Source: Suicoccus acidiformans
Lineage (GTDB): Bacteria; Bacillota; Bacilli; Lactobacillales; Aerococcaceae
NCBI RefSeq assembly: GCF_003546865.1
Contig: NZ_CP023434.1
Coordinates: forward strand, 1,612,001 to 1,676,000
DNA length: 64,000 nt
Direction: 5' to 3'
Both the position numbers and the translations under genes were made by a program. How positions within the stretch are numbered: the first letter of the stretch is position 1; each line of letters begins with the position of its first letter. Below the pieces are notes generated by a model, which did no database searches, was not told the origin of the DNA, and saw only the letters and a program-made list of their open reading frames with translations. Positions 19,447-28,705 of this stretch are shown here, piece by piece.

Positions 19447-19454
19447 AAACTTAT
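19447..19454 (+). repeat. ISL3 target-site duplication, right copy
   Basis: AAACTTAT directly after the IS right end, identical to 17966-17973. Confidence 0.92.
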
Positions 19455-19481
19455 CTACGTTTCCAATTCCTTTACTCCATT

Positions 19482-19510
19482 AAAAAAGTGCAGCCACACG
19501 AGAGCTGCAC
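19482..19510 (-). terminator. Terminator of the nup operon
   Basis: Stem GTGCAGC/GCTGCAC (19488-19494 and 19504-19510) followed on the minus strand by UUUUUU (19482-19487), just after the nupQ stop. Confidence 0.85.
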
Positions 19511-19521
19511 AACTAATCAAT

Positions 19522-20475
19522 TTACTTACTTTTCACATAAGTTGTACCATTGGCTGCCGGACCTTGTGAACGTCCAACAAAACTAACGAGTACAATAATT
19601 GTAATAATATAAGGCGCGATTTGCAAATAAACTGATGGAATACTACTAATCAGTGGAATTTGTGAGCCAACCACTGCCAAACTCTGGGCAAAACCAAAGA
19701 ATAGCGCTGCGCCCATGGCTCCAACTGGATTCCATTTCCCGAAGATCATCGCGGCCATGGCCATAAAGCCTTGGCCGGCAATTGTCGATACAGAGAAGTT
19801 TAAGGAGATAGATTGGGCTAATACAGCACCCCCTACTCCCCCAAAGAAGCCGGATAACAAGACACCAATGTAACGCATGAGGTACACATTAATCCCGAGG
19901 GTATCCGCGGCTTGCGGGTGTTCCCCGACTGAACGCAAGCGCAAACCAAAAGCCGTCCGGTAAATAATGAAGGCAACAACAAAGGCAGACAAAATTCCAA
20001 CATAAGCTGGCAAGGACGTGGACTTGAAGAAGATATTACCAATGACAGGGATTTGACTCAAGAGGGGAATATTCGCATAGCCAAAGGATTCAGCGATCAT
20101 ATCTGTTTGCCCTTTACCAGCAAATAATTCACGGGTTAAGAATACCCCCAAGGACGGAGCAACCAAGTTCAACACGGTCCCGGAAATAATGTGGTCCGCC
20201 CGTAAGTGTACCGTTGCAACTGCATGGACTAAGGAGAAGAGAATTCCCACCAAGCCACCAATAAGCAAACCTAACCACGGTGTCCAAGCACCGAAGGTAT
20301 CCGCAGTAAACAAATTAAATATGACTGAGCCAAACGCACCCATAACCATAATACCTTCAAGGCCTACGTTTACAATCCCACTTCTTTCCGAAAAGACACC
20401 ACCAAGGGCTGTGAAAATCAGTGGACCTGAGTAAACTAATGTTGAAGAGACAATCAATGCTAATGTTTGTATCAT
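19522..20475 (-). CDS. nupQ: Nucleoside ABC transporter, permease NupQ
   Basis: Second permease of the BmpA/Nup nucleoside importer. The 317-residue product is a BPD_transp_2-type permease with about eight to ten hydrophobic segments; GLEGIMVMGAFG near residue 39 is typical of this group. It overlaps nupP by 4 nt (ATGA), so it is coupled, and it is the last gene before a terminator. Together with NupP, NupO and the binding protein it should bring in purine or pyrimidine nucleosides for salvage; the exact specificity cannot be told. Confidence 0.92.
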   Translation of the reverse strand: MIQTLALIVSSTLVYSGPLIFTALGGVFSERSGIVNVGLEGIMVMGAFGSVIFNLFTADTFGAWTPWLGLLIGGLVGILFSLVHAVATVHLRADHIISGTVLNLVAPSLGVFLTRELFAGKGQTDMIAESFGYANIPLLSQIPVIGNIFFKSTSLPAYVGILSAFVVAFIIYRTAFGLRLRSVGEHPQAADTLGINVYLMRYIGVLLSGFFGGVGGAVLAQSISLNFSVSTIAGQGFMAMAAMIFGKWNPVGAMGAALFFGFAQSLAVVGSQIPLISSIPSVYLQIAPYIITIIVLVSFVGRSQGPAANGTTYVKSK

Positions 20476-21566
20476 CCTTCTTGACCTCCTTGCTGAATCA
20501 CATCTTCATTATCAACCGCCGAGCGGACTTTACGACGATTTAAGAAGAAGGTAATAATATAGTTAGCTCCAACAAAGAAAATAATGGCGGCAATAACAAT
20601 ATCCACAATCTCAGAAGGAATTCCAGCGGTCAGTGGCATAATATTTCCACCAGTCATCAAACCACCAAATAATATCGCGGCTAGAACAACACCGAACGGA
20701 TTCAACAGACCCAATAAGGCAACTGCCATACCATTAAAGCCAATGGCTGGCGCTACGCCGTTGGTCAAGAAGATATTCTGGAATTCACCTAAACCATTCA
20801 TCACACCACCAAGTCCAGCTAAAGCACCTGAGATGACCATGGCAATTATAATATTACGCTTTACATTCATCCCGGCATACTCTGCGGCATCTTTATTTAA
20901 GCCAACCGCTTTTAATTCAAAGCCAAAGGTGGTTCGATTAATAAAGATATAGGCAATTACGGCAAAGAGAAGTGCTAAGAAGAAACCGGCATGCATGGTG
21001 GAACCATTGGTCAGCTCTGTCAGCCACTCTGTTCTTAAGGAAGCATTCGCCCCAACAAAAGGTGTCGCATCGGCTCGATCAGTTAAGACGTTGCGAATAA
21101 GGTAATCTGCAATATACACTGCGACATAATTCAGCATAATGGTCACAATCACTTCACTCGTGTCGAAATAAGCCTTCAAAATCCCTGGAATAGCGGCCCA
21201 TAAGGCCCCAGCAAGCGCACCAGCCAGAATAGCTAGCGGTAAGACAAGCCATTTCGGTGAATCGAGCATGGCTAAACCAACCCAAACGGATACCAACCAG
21301 CCAAACAGCGCTTGACCGGCTAAACCAATATTAAAAAAGCCCGCCGTATAAGCCACCGCAAAGCCCAAGCCCGTAAAAATTAAGGGGGTAGCCGCCCGCA
21401 GCGTTTGCCCAATATTAAACGGCGTTCCTAAGGCACCTTCTAATAGTGCTTGGTAGCCATCAACCGGATTGTAGCCGAAAAGTAACATAATCACTGCGCC
21501 AAATAATAAACCTACAATAACTGATAGAACTGGGACTAAGAGTGATTGCCATTTACTTTGCGTCAT
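20472..21566 (-). CDS. nupP: Nucleoside ABC transporter, permease NupP
   Basis: First permease of the nucleoside importer, 364 residues, BPD_transp_2 family. It has about ten membrane helices starting with residues 10-30 and a conserved FNIGLAGQALFG region near residue 75. Its start overlaps the nupO stop (TAATG) and its 3' end overlaps nupQ by 4 nt. The two permeases form the membrane channel as a heterodimer in characterised homologues. Confidence 0.92.
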   Translation of the reverse strand: MTQSKWQSLLVPVLSVIVGLLFGAVIMLLFGYNPVDGYQALLEGALGTPFNIGQTLRAATPLIFTGLGFAVAYTAGFFNIGLAGQALFGWLVSVWVGLAMLDSPKWLVLPLAILAGALAGALWAAIPGILKAYFDTSEVIVTIMLNYVAVYIADYLIRNVLTDRADATPFVGANASLRTEWLTELTNGSTMHAGFFLALLFAVIAYIFINRTTFGFELKAVGLNKDAAEYAGMNVKRNIIIAMVISGALAGLGGVMNGLGEFQNIFLTNGVAPAIGFNGMAVALLGLLNPFGVVLAAILFGGLMTGGNIMPLTAGIPSEIVDIVIAAIIFFVGANYIITFFLNRRKVRSAVDNEDVIQQGGQEG

Positions 21567-23125
21567 TATCCTTCACTCCCTTCTGCTCGTAGCGCTAGAA
21601 CTTCTTCATAGCTCGTTCCAGCCATCATTAAGCCTAATTCCTGTTCATTTGTCTCTTCTGTAGGAAGGTCCGCAACAATCTTCCCTTCATACATGACGAG
21701 AATTCGGTCTGAGACATTTAAGATTTCATCCAATTCGAAGCTCATCAATAGCACTGCCCGATTCTCATTACGTTGGCGGATAATCTCCTCATGAATAAAT
21801 TCAATTGCTCCAACGTCCAATCCCCGTGTTGGATTGGCTGCAATCAGAACATCGGGATGAACCGACAATTCACGCGCAATAATCGCTTTTTGTTGATTTC
21901 CTCCTGATAAGGAGCGCATGAGTGCCTTCTCTGATGTCGTCCGCACATCGTAAGCTGTAATCAGCTCCCGTGCATGCTCATCCATCGCCTGCTCTTTCAA
22001 GAAACCATTATTGGAAAACTGGCGCTCTTTATAATCTCGTATAGCCAGGTTTTCTGACACAGACATATCCAGGATTGAGCCATGACGATGACGGTCCTCC
22101 GGAATATGACCTACCCGTCTTTCATAAATAGCACGCGGGGAATGGTCCATTACATCTTCCCCTTTGACATACACTTTACCGGATTCAATTGGCAAGAGGC
22201 CATTTAGGGCAAGAATCAATTCGCTTTGACCGTTTCCATCAATTCCTGCAATGCCGACCACTTCTCCTTGGCGAACTGTAAAACTTAAGCCATTTACAGC
22301 ATTTAAACCGCGGTAGTCTTGCACCGTCAAATTCTCGACCAGGAGAGCTTCTTCCGTTGGCTTAGCGGGTTCTTTCGCCGTTTGAAAGACGACATTCCTT
22401 CCAACCATCATATTAGCTAATTCATTGGCAGTCGTAGTAGCCACATCCACCGTATCAATCGATTGACCCCGACGAATCACCGTACAACGATCAGCCACAG
22501 CTTTGATTTCATCCAATTTGTGCGTAATGATAATAATCGAGTGTCCTTCTTGCGTAAGCGCCTTAAGCGTTAGCATCAAATCGTCAATTTCTTGTGGTGT
22601 TAAAGCCGCCGTCGGCTCATCAAAGATTAGAATATCCGCCCCGCGGTATAATACCTTTAAAATCTCAACCCTTTGTTGCATACCGACACTAATATCTTGC
22701 ACCCGTGCATCTAAATCCACTCGTAAGCCGTACTGCTCAGAGATATTCTCAATCCGTTGACGTGCCGAAGCTTTATCCAGAAGTAATCCTGAAGTAGGTT
22801 CATCCCCTAAGATAATATTCTCTAACACGGTAAAGGCACTGATTAACATAAAGTGCTGGTGGACCATCCCAATGCCTAGTTGATTGGCTTTATTAGGCGA
22901 GTCAATTTGAACCGCTTCACCTTTTAAGTAAATCTGTCCTGAAGTAGGCTCAAGAATCCCAGATAGCATATTCATGAGTGTCGACTTACCCGCGCCATTC
23001 TCCCCTAATAATGCATGAATCTCACCTTGCCGTAATTCTAAGTTAATATGCTTGTTAGCATAGAAATCGCCGAAACGCTTGGATATATCAACCATTGATA
23101 TGACCGCTGCTTGACCTGCATCCAT
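21566..23125 (-). CDS. nupO: Nucleoside ABC transporter, ATP-binding protein NupO
   Basis: A 519-residue duplicated ATPase. The first domain has Walker A GENGAGKST (near residue 41), signature SVGMQQRVEI and Walker B ILIFDEPTAAL. The second has a degenerate P-loop region GIDGNGQSEL (near 293), signature LSGGNQQK and VLIAANPTRGLDVGA. One active and one degenerate P-loop is the usual pattern for sugar/nucleoside importers of this type. A GAGGGG ribosome-binding site precedes the ATG. It follows the binding-protein gene after a strong attenuating terminator, so it is probably expressed at a lower level than that gene. Confidence 0.94.
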   Translation of the reverse strand: MDAGQAAVISMVDISKRFGDFYANKHINLELRQGEIHALLGENGAGKSTLMNMLSGILEPTSGQIYLKGEAVQIDSPNKANQLGIGMVHQHFMLISAFTVLENIILGDEPTSGLLLDKASARQRIENISEQYGLRVDLDARVQDISVGMQQRVEILKVLYRGADILIFDEPTAALTPQEIDDLMLTLKALTQEGHSIIIITHKLDEIKAVADRCTVIRRGQSIDTVDVATTTANELANMMVGRNVVFQTAKEPAKPTEEALLVENLTVQDYRGLNAVNGLSFTVRQGEVVGIAGIDGNGQSELILALNGLLPIESGKVYVKGEDVMDHSPRAIYERRVGHIPEDRHRHGSILDMSVSENLAIRDYKERQFSNNGFLKEQAMDEHARELITAYDVRTTSEKALMRSLSGGNQQKAIIARELSVHPDVLIAANPTRGLDVGAIEFIHEEIIRQRNENRAVLLMSFELDEILNVSDRILVMYEGKIVADLPTEETNEQELGLMMAGTSYEEVLALRAEGSEG

Positions 23126-23222
23126 TTTGTCCCCTCATTTCTAATCCTTCTACGCATCTGACCCGTAAATTACTCCCGCAAGTAGATACGCTATTTTACA
23201 AAAAATATAAATCACTTCCTCT

Positions 23223-23256
23223 AAAAAAGCACTAAACATGATAAATGTTTAGTGCT
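23223..23256 (-). terminator. Intra-operon terminator/attenuator between nupN and nupO
   Basis: Perfect 12-bp stem AGCACTAAACAT (23228-23239) with ATGTTTAGTGCT (23245-23256), 5-nt loop, followed on the minus strand by UUUUUU. No clear promoter was seen between it and nupO, so partial read-through is the likely route to the transporter genes. Confidence 0.88.
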
Positions 23257-23275
23257 CGCCAGTGAGAAAGAATGA

Positions 23276-24307
23276 TTAACGTTCTGGTGTTTCGGGAATT
23301 TCGATTTCACCAGCGATAATTTGTGCCTTGTAGTCTTCTAAGGCAGTCAGTACATCTTCAGATAACTGACCTTCTGTAATGCCAACTCCGTCTTCAGCTA
23401 AACCAAATACGCGATTGCCTGCTTGGAAATTACCTGCTTTGGCTTCATCCAACAAGGTTTTAACCGCTGGGCCAATACCTTTTAAGGTTGACGTTAAGGT
23501 TAAACGACGCTCTTCGCCATCAACTTCAACCAGTCCTTCTTCTTCTTGGTCACGGTCTACCCCAATGACATAAATATTCTTAGAAGGATCGGCTGTCACA
23601 AGGTCACGCGCTTCAGAGAAGACACCGTTACCGGAATCTCCAGCTGCTTGGAAGATAATATCTGCACCGTTTGCGTACATTGCTGCCGCTAATTGCTTAC
23701 CTTGGGAAGCATCTACAAAACTGCCGACATACTCAACTGAAATTTCCACATCAGGATTGACTGCTTTTACGCCTTCGACAAAACCTGCTTCAAAGCGATC
23801 AATAATGACACTTTCCACTCCACCAACGAAGCCAACATGGTTGGTTTCTGTACTCATAGCTGCAGCTACACCCGCTAAGAATGCTGCCTCATGGTCTTTA
23901 AAATTCGCCGATACAACATTTGGTAAATCAACATTTGCATCTACCATGGCAAAGTGTTGCTCTGGATTTTGTTCAGCAATTTGTTGCACTGCAGCTTCTA
24001 ATTTGAAGCCAATCCCGAAAATCAAATCAAAGTTGGCTGAAATAGCATTGTTCAAGTTTGTGATATAGTCAGAGTCTGTATTTGATTGCAAATAGTGATA
24101 ACCATTCACGCCTTCTTCTAGGCCGTTTGCTTGCCCCCACTCTTGAATACCTTCCCAAGCACTTTGGTTAAAAGACTTATCATCGACACCACCTTGGTCT
24201 GTAATCATCACGGTTGAGAAATCATCCTCTTGTGCTGAAACGGCTGTCGGCACTACAACACCTATTGCTGCTAATGCTACCATCGCTGATGTTAGAAATT
24301 TCTTCAT
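23276..24307 (-). CDS. nupN: BmpA/NupN-family nucleoside-binding protein without a lipobox
   Basis: The substrate-binding protein of the nucleoside importer, 343 residues from the ATG at 24307 (GAGGAGG upstream). It has the Bmp/PNRA fold with DQGGVDDKSFNQSAWEG near residue 34, FGIGFKL and GVDRDQEEEG motifs. Family members are normally lipoproteins with an LxxC lipobox. Here the signal peptide (MKKFLTSAMVALAAIGVVVP, then TAVSAQEDD) has no cysteine and looks like a signal peptidase I substrate cut after VSA. Retention at the cell would need another mechanism. First gene of nupNOPQ, with its own promoter and a terminator behind it. Confidence 0.93.
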   Translation of the reverse strand: MKKFLTSAMVALAAIGVVVPTAVSAQEDDFSTVMITDQGGVDDKSFNQSAWEGIQEWGQANGLEEGVNGYHYLQSNTDSDYITNLNNAISANFDLIFGIGFKLEAAVQQIAEQNPEQHFAMVDANVDLPNVVSANFKDHEAAFLAGVAAAMSTETNHVGFVGGVESVIIDRFEAGFVEGVKAVNPDVEISVEYVGSFVDASQGKQLAAAMYANGADIIFQAAGDSGNGVFSEARDLVTADPSKNIYVIGVDRDQEEEGLVEVDGEERRLTLTSTLKGIGPAVKTLLDEAKAGNFQAGNRVFGLAEDGVGITEGQLSEDVLTALEDYKAQIIAGEIEIPETPER

Positions 24308-24337
24308 ATTGAAAACGCCTCCTCTGTTGATAAACCT

Positions 24338-24366
24338 ATTATATAGCAGATAATCCGAGAATCCAA
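24338..24366 (-). promoter_or_regulatory. Promoter of nupN
   Basis: Minus-strand TTGGAT (24361-24366), 17-bp spacer, perfect TATAAT (24338-24343). The transcript leader is short, and I found no purine-riboswitch core in it. Confidence 0.6.
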
Positions 24367-24473
24367 ATAAAAACTCTGTCATATCATCGGTCTGCCTTAT
24401 TATAAATAATAAATGCGTTCATGAGAAATAAAATCTACTATATTTCTTATTAATAATCCGGAATGTTCGGATT

Positions 24474-27221
24474 TTACTCTTGAATAAACACTTCCCTTGG
24501 CTTGCTACCATCAGCCGGGCCGACATAGCCCATGGCTTCCAAGTCATCAATCAAACGAGCAGCCCGATTGTAGCCAATCCGGAATTTCCTTTGCAACTGG
24601 GAAATACTCACAGTTTCTTGCGTCTTGACTAATTCTACTGCTTCATCGAAATACTCATCTTCTGATACATCGGCTTGCTCCATCGCCTCATCCGTTACAA
24701 TGATAGCCTCATCATAATCTGGTTCTGCTTGTTGGCGGATAAAGTCTGCCACACGCTCTACCTCTGCGTCAGAGATATAAGCCCCTTGGACACGAATTGG
24801 CTTATTCATACCCATTGGTTGGAATAACATATCGCCTCGGCCAAGTAATTTCTCAGCACCGTTACTATCTAGAATTGTCCGCGAATCCGTGCCGCTTGAG
24901 ACAGCAAAGGCTAAACGTGACGGAATATTTGCTTTAATAATCCCCGTAATCACGTCTACTGAAGGTCTTTGGGTTGCAATGATCATATGAATTCCCGCAG
25001 CCCGGGCCATTTGCGCAAGGCGGGTAATCGCCGTTTCAACTTCATTACTGGCGACTAGCATCAAATCTGCCAGCTCATCAACAAATACGACAATTTTAGG
25101 CAGGCGCTCATAGGCGGTCCCTTCTTTGCGATTTAATTCATCGACATATTCGTTATAGCTATCTTGATTACGGACCCCACTCGCAGCAAAAAGCTCATAA
25201 CGGCGTTCCATCTCTACCACTACATTATTTAGAGCTCGAGCCGCCTTACGCGGATTAGTCACAACAGGTGATAGGAGGTGCGGAATGTCATTATACATTG
25301 TCAACTCAACCTTCTTAGGGTCAATCATGAGAAACTTCACCTCATCGGGTCGTGCTTTCATGAGAAGTGAAGTGATAATCACATTCATCCCAACTGATTT
25401 CCCACTTCCAGTGGCCCCCGCCATGAGCAAGTGGGGCATTTTGCTTAAGTCTGCTAAGCAGATTTGCCCAGAAACATCTCTTCCTAAGGGGACTTCTAGA
25501 ATTTTCTTTGAATCGGTTGCAGCGTCGACAATTTCATAATAAGACACGGGACTGATTTGCTTGTTAGGTACCTCTATGCCAATGAGCGATTTACCGGGAA
25601 TCGGCGCTTCCATGCGAACATCCCGCGCAGCCAAAGCTAAGGCAATATCATCGGATAAGGAGACAATCTTGCTAACTTTTACACCCACTGCAGGTTCTAC
25701 CTCATATTTGGTTACCGCTGGACCTAAATTCGCTTTAACAACGGTTGCATCCACACCAAAACTCGCAAAGGTTTGCTCTAATTTATCAATATTCCGGTTG
25801 ATATGCTCATATTCTTCAGATTGATCCACCGGTTCACGTTTCGTGAGTAAGGCTTTGCTTGGTAATTGATACTGGCGACCCTTACTCCTTTGCGTAGGCT
25901 TCTGCTTCATGCTTGCAGCATCATCGGCAGCCAATTGTTCATCCATAGCGTCTGAAGTGAGGCTTTGTGTTTGGTTGGCGCCTTCTTGCCAATGCATGGC
26001 ACTGTCACCCTTATTTGACCTGTCCACGAATGCGTCCGACACCTGCCCAGCTTCAACTTCCCTTGACTCAACCGGACTTGTTGCTTCAGCCTTTATCTCG
26101 GTTTCTAAAGCTTGGTCATTTGAAAGGATGGGGGCCTTAGCCTGTTCCACATGCGATTCAAGGGAGGTTGGTTCCGTGAGGGGAACTTCGCCTAAGTCAG
26201 GCCCAACAATTTCCGCATTCCGACTTGCCGGCACATCAAGGGGACGTCTCTTAGGCGGGTCTTGCATCTGATCGAAATAATCTAAATCCAAGATCACTTC
26301 TTCTTGAGTAGAGCGCTCCCGAGCAGCAGTCTGGGCTGGCGGTTCCTTAGCCGTGTAAGGTTCACTATAATGACGCTCTTCACCTCGAAAAGCCGGCTGA
26401 TAATTTGCTTCAAAGCGCGGCGTTTGCTTGGGTTCATCCTCATCCAAAAAGGAAAATAACCGTTCCACACCCCATTTGCGTTTTCGAGGTGCCTTCTTTT
26501 CGACTGCTGGCTGGAAATCTTCCTGTTCAATATTCATCTCTTCCCAACTTTCTTCTACCTGAAGTTCCACTGACTCATCTTCTGAAGTAAATGTCCCTGC
26601 TTCCGGCCTTGCATTAAAAACAGTGCGGATACTTAAAAGCGAATTACCAAAGCCATAGACTAAACGTTTCAGTGATCTGCCGACGGCCTTCATTGATTCA
26701 ACGAAGGCTTTATGAGGTATCTCTAAGAAGAGGAACAAGCCGATGGCAAAGACAAGGCCAGCAAGTAAATAACTGCCCCATTTGCCAAAGAGATACCCAC
26801 ACAATTCAAAGTACAAGGCTCCTAGCATCCCACCGCCTAAGACTTCATCGATTTGCGTTGCTAAAAGCTCATTGCGGAATATTTGAAAGGTTTCCTTAAA
26901 GATCGATTGATTCAAGAGATCAACCTGGGCAAATTGTTCGACATGTAAAAGCAACGTAATTGCCGAGAAAATCATAAAAGAGCCGATTCGCTTACGCCAG
27001 CCAATCGACGTATAGTATCCCTTAGCAATCAGTCCGCCAGCGAGATAGAGTAAGAAGACTAGCAACAAATCATACGCTTCACCTACCACCAGTCGCACAA
27101 GATTCGCAATGAGAATCCCTAAGAAACCCCATTGAAACAGTGCCAATAAGCATACAAAAGCAAGCACTAGCCCGATAACTAAATAGATTGCTGAGTAATC
27201 TTTCTTTTTCTGTTTTGCCAT
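24474..27221 (-). CDS. ftsK: DNA translocase FtsK/SpoIIIE
   Basis: FtsK pumps chromosomal DNA through the closing septum. The 915-residue protein has four to five N-terminal transmembrane helices (about residues 10-170), a long acidic low-complexity linker (about 200-430), an alpha/beta motor with Walker [13 protein letters not shown] near residue 608 and Walker [12 protein letters not shown] near 715, and a C-terminal gamma winged helix ([19 protein letters not shown] near 870) that reads orientation sequences. It is monocistronic and divergent from acyP. The weak hairpin after it (around 24451-24469) is not a convincing terminator. Confidence 0.97.
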   Translation of the reverse strand: MAKQKKKDYSAIYLVIGLVLAFVCLLALFQWGFLGILIANLVRLVVGEAYDLLLVFLLYLAGGLIAKGYYTSIGWRKRIGSFMIFSAITLLLHVEQFAQVDLLNQSIFKETFQIFRNELLATQIDEVLGGGMLGALYFELCGYLFGKWGSYLLAGLVFAIGLFLFLEIPHKAFVESMKAVGRSLKRLVYGFGNSLLSIRTVFNARPEAGTFTSEDESVELQVEESWEEMNIEQEDFQPAVEKKAPRKRKWGVERLFSFLDEDEPKQTPRFEANYQPAFRGEERHYSEPYTAKEPPAQTAARERSTQEEVILDLDYFDQMQDPPKRRPLDVPASRNAEIVGPDLGEVPLTEPTSLESHVEQAKAPILSNDQALETEIKAEATSPVESREVEAGQVSDAFVDRSNKGDSAMHWQEGANQTQSLTSDAMDEQLAADDAASMKQKPTQRSKGRQYQLPSKALLTKREPVDQSEEYEHINRNIDKLEQTFASFGVDATVVKANLGPAVTKYEVEPAVGVKVSKIVSLSDDIALALAARDVRMEAPIPGKSLIGIEVPNKQISPVSYYEIVDAATDSKKILEVPLGRDVSGQICLADLSKMPHLLMAGATGSGKSVGMNVIITSLLMKARPDEVKFLMIDPKKVELTMYNDIPHLLSPVVTNPRKAARALNNVVVEMERRYELFAASGVRNQDSYNEYVDELNRKEGTAYERLPKIVVFVDELADLMLVASNEVETAITRLAQMARAAGIHMIIATQRPSVDVITGIIKANIPSRLAFAVSSGTDSRTILDSNGAEKLLGRGDMLFQPMGMNKPIRVQGAYISDAEVERVADFIRQQAEPDYDEAIIVTDEAMEQADVSEDEYFDEAVELVKTQETVSISQLQRKFRIGYNRAARLIDDLEAMGYVGPADGSKPREVFIQE

Positions 27222-27256
27222 TTTTGCTCCTTTCTAAGTTTTTCTTATCTTGAGTA

Positions 27257-27265
27257 TGATATAAT
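27257..27265 (+). promoter_or_regulatory. Extended -10 promoter of acyP
   Basis: TGATATAAT is an extended -10 (TG, one base, TATAAT) about 65 bp before the acyP start; no good -35 is seen. A minus-strand TGTTATACT (27280-27288) could serve ftsK divergently. Confidence 0.45.
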
Positions 27266-27330
27266 AAACACCGTCTTTTAGTATAACACGCCCAGGTTTA
27301 ATTTTCGAGGCGTAAAAGGAGCGAGTGTTC

Positions 27331-27609
27331 ATGAATTCATATGAAATTTTAGTCAGTGGAAGGGTCCAAGGTGTAGGCTTCCGCATGTATGCCAAGCAGT
27401 TAGCTGACCGGCAGCAAGTATATGGAACCGTACGTAATTTAAGTGATGGCCATGTTAAAATTATCGCACAAACGGATTCAGCCGAGCAAATCCAGACATT
27501 CTGTCAGGCTTTAAAAGATATGCAACCGCGATATATGCGTATTGAAGACCTCACCTGCCAGTCAATTACCTTGGACAAGACTTACCAAGATTTCCAAATT
27601 GTGTATTAA
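27331..27609 (+). CDS. acyP: Acylphosphatase
   Basis: Hydrolyses carboxyl-phosphate bonds of acylphosphates. The 92-residue protein has the signature GRVQGVGFRMYAKQLA (Arg at the phosphate-binding site near residue 18) and the second motif GTVRNLSDGHVKI with the catalytic Asn (N36 region). The ATG at 27331 is 9 nt after AAAGGAG and is preferred to a GTG at 27325, which is only about 3 nt from that site. It is followed after 87 bp by yidC on the same strand, a pairing common in Lactobacillales. Confidence 0.95.
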   Translation: MNSYEILVSGRVQGVGFRMYAKQLADRQQVYGTVRNLSDGHVKIIAQTDSAEQIQTFCQALKDMQPRYMRIEDLTCQSITLDKTYQDFQIVY

Positions 27610-27696
27610 TTCCTACGGATTTCTTAAGAAAACAATTGCTATTTGTCCATGATTTTAATATAGTTAAATAACATGAAAATATTTGGAGTGAAATGT

Positions 27697-28644
27697 ATGA
27701 AATCTACCACTAAACGTAAACTCTACTTGTTAGGTTTACTTTTCTTTGCCGCCCTCTTCTTAACAGGGTGTGTCTCTTATACCGAAACAGGTGAGCCTAC
27801 TGGCTTTATCTATCAGTACCTTGGCTTACCTACGGCACGCTTACTCGACTGGCTTGCCAACCTCTTCTCAGGCAGCTATGGGATAGCTATTATAATCATC
27901 ACAATTATTACCCGCTTGCTTATGATGCCGTCAAGTATTCGCATGACGCGCAATTCTATGATGACACAAGCAAAGATGAAGATTGCTCAACCGGAAATCA
28001 ATGAAATCCAAGAGGAAATTCAAGCAACGAATGATCCTAATCTGCAAGCCGAGTTGAACAATGAATTAATGGCGGTATATAAGAAATACGACATTGATAT
28101 GATGGGCAATATGTCCGGGTGCTTACCATTACTCATTCAAATGCCGATTATCTCTGCTGTTTATGCAGCGATTCGCTCATCCAAGAATATCCTGACAAGT
28201 ACCTTCTTAGGTATTCCCCTGGGTGAACCGAGCCTCTTACTGACGGTCCTCGTAGTCCTCGTCTATTTACTGCAAAGCTGGCTGTCGATGAAAACTATGC
28301 CACAAGCAGATAATAATCAAGCAGCCCAAACAAACAAAACCATGTTATTAATGAACCCACTGATGTTTGCCTGGATTTCATATGCATCTGCAGCTGGACT
28401 CGCTTTATATTTCCTAGCAGGTGGAATCTTCATGGTCATCCAACAGGCGATTACCAACCATGTTGTTAAACCTCGGGTCGAGCGCTTAATTACAGATGAA
28501 ATGGAGAAATACGCAAATCAACCAAAGCGTAAAAAGAAAGTAAGACCTAATCAAGCCACCGACGGCCGCATTGTCCCAACAAAGACACAAGTCAAGGCCA
28601 ACAAACGTCGCAACGAAGGTCGCCAGCAGAAACGTAAGAAATAA
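27697..28644 (+). CDS. yidC: Membrane protein insertase YidC/OxaA (lipoprotein type)
   Basis: YidC inserts and folds membrane proteins alone or with SecYEG. The 315-residue protein starts with a lipoprotein signal peptide ending in LTGC (Cys25), typical of Gram-positive YidC. It then has five hydrophobic helices, including the conserved IITIITRLLMMPSSIRMTRN (the Arg lies in the hydrophilic groove), and a basic C-terminal tail (KPKRKKKVRP and KRRNEGRQQKRKK) of the ribosome-binding type found in YidC2-like members. The ATG at 27697 has GGAG 8 nt upstream; the in-frame ATG at 27673 has none. A strong terminator follows. Confidence 0.95.
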   Translation: MKSTTKRKLYLLGLLFFAALFLTGCVSYTETGEPTGFIYQYLGLPTARLLDWLANLFSGSYGIAIIIITIITRLLMMPSSIRMTRNSMMTQAKMKIAQPEINEIQEEIQATNDPNLQAELNNELMAVYKKYDIDMMGNMSGCLPLLIQMPIISAVYAAIRSSKNILTSTFLGIPLGEPSLLLTVLVVLVYLLQSWLSMKTMPQADNNQAAQTNKTMLLMNPLMFAWISYASAAGLALYFLAGGIFMVIQQAITNHVVKPRVERLITDEMEKYANQPKRKKKVRPNQATDGRIVPTKTQVKANKRRNEGRQQKRKK

Positions 28645-28653
28645 ATAATCTAA

Positions 28654-28692
28654 AACAGCAAGTAAGCCTAACTAGGTTTACTTGCTGTTTTT
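28654..28692 (+). terminator. Terminator of yidC
   Basis: Long stem AACAGCAAGTAAGCCT/AGGTTTACTTGCTGTT (28654-28669 and 28674-28689) with a 4-nt loop and a U-tract to 28692. It lies between convergent yidC and covS and may work both ways. Confidence 0.9.
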
Positions 28693-28705
28693 CTATGGGG
28701 TGAGC

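Noticed and set aside
24451-24469. Hairpin AATCCG/CGGATT after ftsK
   Set aside because: Only six base pairs and no U-tract; not convincing as a terminator.
24308-24473. Possible purine riboswitch before nupN
   Set aside because: The conserved core bases of the purine aptamer were not found, and a promoter close to the start leaves little leader.
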